Made by a program: the position numbers and the translations under genes. A DNA stretch of 6,965 nucleotides from Verrucomicrobiota bacterium. GTDB taxonomy: Bacteria > Verrucomicrobiota > Verrucomicrobiia > Opitutales > Opitutaceae. Shown here one piece after another: positions 4,776-6,965 of the stretch (its first letter is position 1; each line of letters starts with the position of its first letter). The notes under the pieces were generated by a model. The model was not told where the DNA came from. It ran no database searches and saw nothing but the letters and a program-made list of their open reading frames with translations. The DNA lies in the NCBI GenBank assembly GCA_023433275.1, contig JAEZDN010000161.1:1-6965 (forward strand), read 5' to 3'.

Positions 4776-5087
4776 CTACGCCGTGTCCTCTCTCGCGGTG
4801 AGATTGTAGCCGCAGTTCGAGCAAACCCGGTCCGGAATGGGCTTCCCAGCCACGCCGTAGGGTCCTCTAAATGGTCCGATGGTGTAGGGGGATTTTCCGC
4901 ACCGGGGGCAGGCGAAGGCAAGTGAGAAGATCAGTTGCAAGACCGCCCCGAAAACTCCGCTGCCAAACCCGATGTAGAAGCTATTCACCCCGCCGATCTC
5001 GTCCGTCACCAGAGATATGGTGAACCCCAAGACGATAATCAGGATCGGTAGTGAGAGCGTGAATGTATAGGCTCTGATCCGGACCAC
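4776..5087 (-). CDS. Small membrane protein with C-terminal zinc ribbon
   Basis: I recognise no named family. Read from a GTG at 5087 the product is about 103 residues: a short N-terminus, two hydrophobic segments (about residues 7-28, TFTLSLPILIIVLGFTISLV, and 35-59, FYIGFGSGVFGAVLQLIFSL), then a cytoplasm-compatible four-cysteine ribbon with CPRCG (Cys60, Cys63) and CSNCG (Cys89, Cys92). The frame stays open to 5255, but that would run into the repeat and antisense to terL. No ATG occurs between 5087 and the repeat, so the start is uncertain (GTG 5087 or TTG 5111) and the 5' end may have been lost. It lies on the minus strand between the two terminase genes, framed by the TGTCCGC repeats, with lower GC than its neighbours. 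It is probably an insertion, not part of packaging. Confidence 0.6.
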   Translation of the reverse strand: MVRIRAYTFTLSLPILIIVLGFTISLVTDEIGGVNSFYIGFGSGVFGAVLQLIFSLAFACPRCGKSPYTIGPFRGPYGVAGKPIPDRVCSNCGYNLTAREDTA

Positions 5088-5110
5088 GGGCGGAGCATAG
5101 CTAAGCGGCA

Positions 5111-5140
5111 AGTGTCCGCAATGGGTCGAAAGCAGACACT
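5111..5140. repeat. TGTCCGC hairpin repeat, right copy (diverged)
   Basis: AGTGTC (5111-5116) pairs with GACACT (5135-5140), with weaker pairs inside. Aligned to 4738-4767 it shares AGTGTCCGC, TGGGT and GAAAGC, with several substitutions that break the inner stem. Both copies run in the same direction and bracket the zinc-ribbon gene, leaving 22 bases (5141-5162) before the terL ribosome binding region. Confidence 0.65.
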
Positions 5141-5179
5141 CGGCAGGTGTCGCGCCTCCGCGGCTTTGAGGAATACAAT

Positions 5180-6733
5180 ATGTCAGGCTCAATCCCCGCG
5201 GCGCTCGCTCGCTGCGACCTCGAGACGCGCGCCAGGATCGTCGCCTCGCTGACACCGGCGGCGGCGCGGGCGCTCAATCGGCATTTTCCGGAATGGGCGC
5301 ATGCGGGGCAGATCGAGCCGGCCGGGGCGTGGCGGACGTGGGTGGTGATGGCGGGGCGGGGGTTCGGGAAGACCCGGGCTGGGGCGGAGTGGGTGATGGG
5401 GATGGTGCGTCCTTCCCGTCCTTCGAGAGGCGTCTTCGACACGCCGCTTCGCGGCTGCTCAGCCGCTCCTCAGGACGAGCGGACCGGTGTTGCCGATGAC
5501 AGCCCCCTCTCCCGGCTTCGCTCCGCTCAGCCACCCTCTCCCCTGAAGGGGAGAGGGATCAGGGTGGCGCTGGTCGCCGCCTCCTTGGACGAGGCTCGGC
5601 GGGTGATGGTGGAGGGGCCCTCCGGCATTCTGGCCATCGCGAGGCCGGGGGAGGTTCGGGAGTGGTCGTTTCAGCGGCGGCGGATCCTGTTCGACTCCGG
5701 GGCGGAGGCTTGCCTGTTCTCGGGCGCGCATCCGGAGGGGCTGCGCGGGCCGGAGCATGACCTTGCCTGGTGCGACGAGCTCGCCAAGTGGCGCTACGCG
5801 CAGGAGGCGTGGGACAATCTCCAGCTCGGGCTTCGGCGCGGGGCGCGGCCGCGCGCGCTGGTGACGACGACTCCGCGGCGGGGGGCGCTCAACGCTTTGC
5901 TGGGCGAGGACGGGGTGGTGGTGACCGGCGGATCGAGCGGGATGAACCCGCATCTGCCGGAGGGGTGGGTCGAGGCGCAGGCGGCGCGGCTGAGCGGGTG
6001 GCTCAAGCGGCAGGAGCTGGACGGCGAGCTGATCGACGAGGTGAAGGGGGCGCTGTGGACCCGGGACGGGATCGAGGCGGCGCGGGGATGGCCGGTGGGC
6101 GAGGCGGTGGCTGCTGGAGCGGAGGAACTGCCTTATCTGAAGGGCGATCTGGGTGCTCGCCCCCGGCTACCCCTCCACCATGCTTCGCATGGTCCCCCTC
6201 CCCGAGCAGAGCTCGGGGAGGATCTGTTCGTTCGGATCGTGGTGGGGGTGGACCCGCCGGCGGGCGCGATGGGGGATGCGTGCGGGATCGTGGTGTGCGG
6301 GCTCGGCGAGGACGGGATCGGCTATGTGCTGGCCGATGCCTCGGCGGGCGGGCTGTCGCCGGAGGGGTGGGCGCGCAAGGTCGCCGGGGCCGCGGCGGCG
6401 TGGGGCGCCGGCCAGGTCGTCGCCGAGGCGAACAATGGCGGCGACATGATCCGATCGGTGATTCGCGGCGCCGAGCCGGACCTCAACGTGACGCTGGTCC
6501 ATGCGCGCGCCCACAAGGTGGCGCGGGCGGCGGCGGTGGCGGCGATGTTCGACGGCGGCCGGGCGCGGTTCGCGGGGGCGTTCCCGGCGCTGGAGGACGA
6601 ACTGGTGGGGCTGAGCTACGACCAGCCCTATCAGGGGCCGGGGCGATCGCCCGACCGCGCCGACGCGATGGTGTGGGCGATGGACGCGCTGAAGCCGGGC
6701 GGCCGCGCGGGACCGTCGGTGCGGGCGCTTTGA
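5180..6733 (+). CDS. Large terminase, RcGTA gp2-like, with in-frame repeat insertions
   Basis: This 517-residue protein is the ATP-driven DNA-packaging motor and headful nuclease of a phage-like or GTA particle. Residues about 51-70 (WRTWVVMAGRGFGKTRAGAE) hold the Walker A loop (59-65) and match the RcGTA gp2 type. Walker B is LAWCDE (D199, E200) and the coupling motif VTTTP is at 228-232. The RNase-H-like nuclease domain has VGVDPPAG (D358), VVAEANNGGD (E416) and SPDRADAM (D492, D495). All catalytic residues are present. The ATG at 5180 is chosen over 5147 because GAGGAA lies at 5168-5173. About 50 residues (77-126) and 25 residues (325-349) are translated palindromic repeats; without them the length is near 440, about what I would expect for this family. 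Both sit outside the catalytic motifs, so the protein may still fold. Confidence 0.9.
   Translation: MSGSIPAALARCDLETRARIVASLTPAAARALNRHFPEWAHAGQIEPAGAWRTWVVMAGRGFGKTRAGAEWVMGMVRPSRPSRGVFDTPLRGCSAAPQDERTGVADDSPLSRLRSAQPPSPLKGRGIRVALVAASLDEARRVMVEGPSGILAIARPGEVREWSFQRRRILFDSGAEACLFSGAHPEGLRGPEHDLAWCDELAKWRYAQEAWDNLQLGLRRGARPRALVTTTPRRGALNALLGEDGVVVTGGSSGMNPHLPEGWVEAQAARLSGWLKRQELDGELIDEVKGALWTRDGIEAARGWPVGEAVAAGAEELPYLKGDLGARPRLPLHHASHGPPPRAELGEDLFVRIVVGVDPPAGAMGDACGIVVCGLGEDGIGYVLADASAGGLSPEGWARKVAGAAAAWGAGQVVAEANNGGDMIRSVIRGAEPDLNVTLVHARAHKVARAAAVAAMFDGGRARFAGAFPALEDELVGLSYDQPYQGPGRSPDRADAMVWAMDALKPGGRAGPSVRAL
5408..5557. repeat. Two palindromic repeats inside terL, first insertion
   Basis: One element spans 5417-5477, bounded by CGTCCT and AGGACG, with inner hairpins GGCGT/ACGCC (5429-5433, 5441-5445) and GCCGC/GCGGC (5443-5447, 5451-5455). 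A second, unrelated palindrome is CCCTCTCCCCT (5534-5544) with AGGGGAGAGGG (5547-5557). I recall both as common intergenic repeats of sphingomonads. The reading frame of terL passes through both without a stop and resumes in a normal terminase strand at VALVAASLDEAR. A GGGAT occurs at 5399-5403 and 5555-5559, 156 bases (52 codons) apart; it may be a chance match. Confidence 0.75.
6146..6226. repeat. 75-base palindromic insertion in terL with GATCTG flanks
   Basis: GATCTG occurs at 6146-6151 and again at 6221-6226, exactly 75 bases apart and in the same codon phase (Asp-Leu both times). Between them are two hairpins: ACCATG (6177-6182) with CATGGT (6188-6193), loop CTTCG, and CTCCCCGAGC (6198-6207) with GCTCGGGGAG (6211-6220), loop AGA. 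Removing one 75-base unit joins LPYLKGDL to FVRIVVGVDPPA, which reads as an ordinary terminase linker. This looks like a repeat insertion with a 6-base target duplication. Confidence 0.8.
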
Positions 6734-6826
6734 TCGAGCGGGCCCGGATCGTTGGACGATGAGGCGGCGTTGACGCTAGGGGAGCGCGCAAGGCCGTCGC
6801 GGCGGCGGCATCGCATCGGAGTGAAC
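6734..6826 (+). other. Gap between terL and the DUF6481-like gene
   Basis: These 93 bases contain no gene I can support. TTGGAC (6752-6757) and TTGACG (6770-6775) resemble -35 boxes but no matching -10 element lies at the right distance. The only firm signal is the ribosome binding site GGAG at 6818-6821 for the next gene. Confidence 0.4.
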
Positions 6827-6965
6827 ATGGCCGGCTACAAGAGTCCCGATTTCAACGAGCGGATGGCGGCGGCGCGTGCCGCCAAGGAACGGGCGCTCGC
6901 CAAGTTGCGCGACAGGCCTGCGCCCGAGCCGGGAGTGATCGCCGAGCGCCAGGCCGCCCGAGCCG
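6827..6965 (+). CDS. DUF6481-like protein, cut by the window edge
   Basis: Forty-six codons are visible, starting MAGYKSPDFNERMAAARAAK and continuing as a charged, alanine-rich helix with PAPEPGVIAERQAARA. From memory this matches small proteins of unknown function annotated as DUF6481 in sphingomonads, which start MAG(F/Y)K-P-F--R and are about 100 residues long. Charge and heptad-like spacing suggest a soluble helical protein, perhaps nucleic-acid or protein binding, but no function is established that I know of. The ATG at 6827 has GGAG at 6818-6821. It is not a portal protein, which would be expected directly after terL in an RcGTA-like cluster. The remainder lies beyond the window. Confidence 0.7.
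   Translation, partial: MAGYKSPDFNERMAAARAAKERALAKLRDRPAPEPGVIAERQAARA

Noticed and set aside
4738..5140. Integron-type gene cassette with attC sites
   Set aside because: One gene beside a hairpin recalls a cassette, but there is no GTTRRRY core, no two-box attC layout and no integrase.
5174..5179. TACAAT as a -10 box for terL
   Set aside because: It overlaps the spacer between the ribosome binding site and the ATG, so a transcript from it would lack that ribosome binding site; no -35 partner is convincing.
5088..5255. N-terminal extension of the zinc-ribbon protein to an ATG at 5255
   Set aside because: The extra 56 residues would be read through the TGTCCGC repeat and antisense to the terL start, and they show no membrane or domain character.
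5770..6762. Second + strand frame overlapping terL
   Set aside because: It is a glycine/arginine/alanine-rich out-of-frame translation, while the terL frame holds all nuclease motifs across the same bases.

Overview
The window looks like chromosomal DNA from a GC-rich alphaproteobacterium, most likely a sphingomonad (Sphingomonadales). The grounds are the RpoA and ribosomal protein sequences, the order rpsM-rpsK-rpoA with no rpsD between rpsK and rpoA, a terminase of the Rhodobacter-type gene transfer agent (RcGTA-like) family, a DUF6481-like small protein, and several palindromic repeats of a kind I associate with sphingomonad intergenic DNA. The lineage call rests on recognition only; no search was run.

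Layout: (1) Bases 1-2280 hold the end of the ribosomal-protein/alpha operon on the + strand: rpsM (S13), rpsK (S11) and rpoA (RNA polymerase alpha), closed by a good intrinsic terminator. The rpsK-rpoA gap carries a pair of inverted GGGGACACTC hairpins. rplQ, which normally follows rpoA, is absent. (2) Bases 2300-3870 are a repeat-rich mobile island. Six full copies and some fragments of a repeat with core AGTGCACTGTCACCGTAAT bracket two modules: a lower-GC pair of minus-strand genes (an unknown 72-residue protein and a lipoprotein), and a minus-strand REP-associated tyrosine transposase (RAYT, Y1/HUH family). (3) Bases 3870-4040 hold a different palindrome, a possible promoter and a terminator-like hairpin. 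(4) Bases 4040-6733 carry a DNA-packaging pair: a small-terminase-like protein with two helix-turn-helix modules, and an RcGTA gp2-like large terminase. The pair is split by a minus-strand two-TM/zinc-ribbon gene that lies between two copies of a TGTCCGC...GCGGACA hairpin. (5) The window ends inside a DUF6481-like gene, where a portal gene would be expected.

The main theme is palindromic repeats invading both operons. I count seven distinct palindrome families in under 7 kb. Three of them lie inside the terL reading frame without breaking it, at two sites. The second site is a 75-base, 25-codon insert flanked by direct GATCTG copies, and its removal restores an ordinary-looking terminase. Together with the RAYT, the missing rplQ and the interrupted packaging pair, this suggests a locus reshaped repeatedly by small palindromic elements. 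The packaging genes may be a displaced or decaying part of a GTA cluster; the window is too short to decide.
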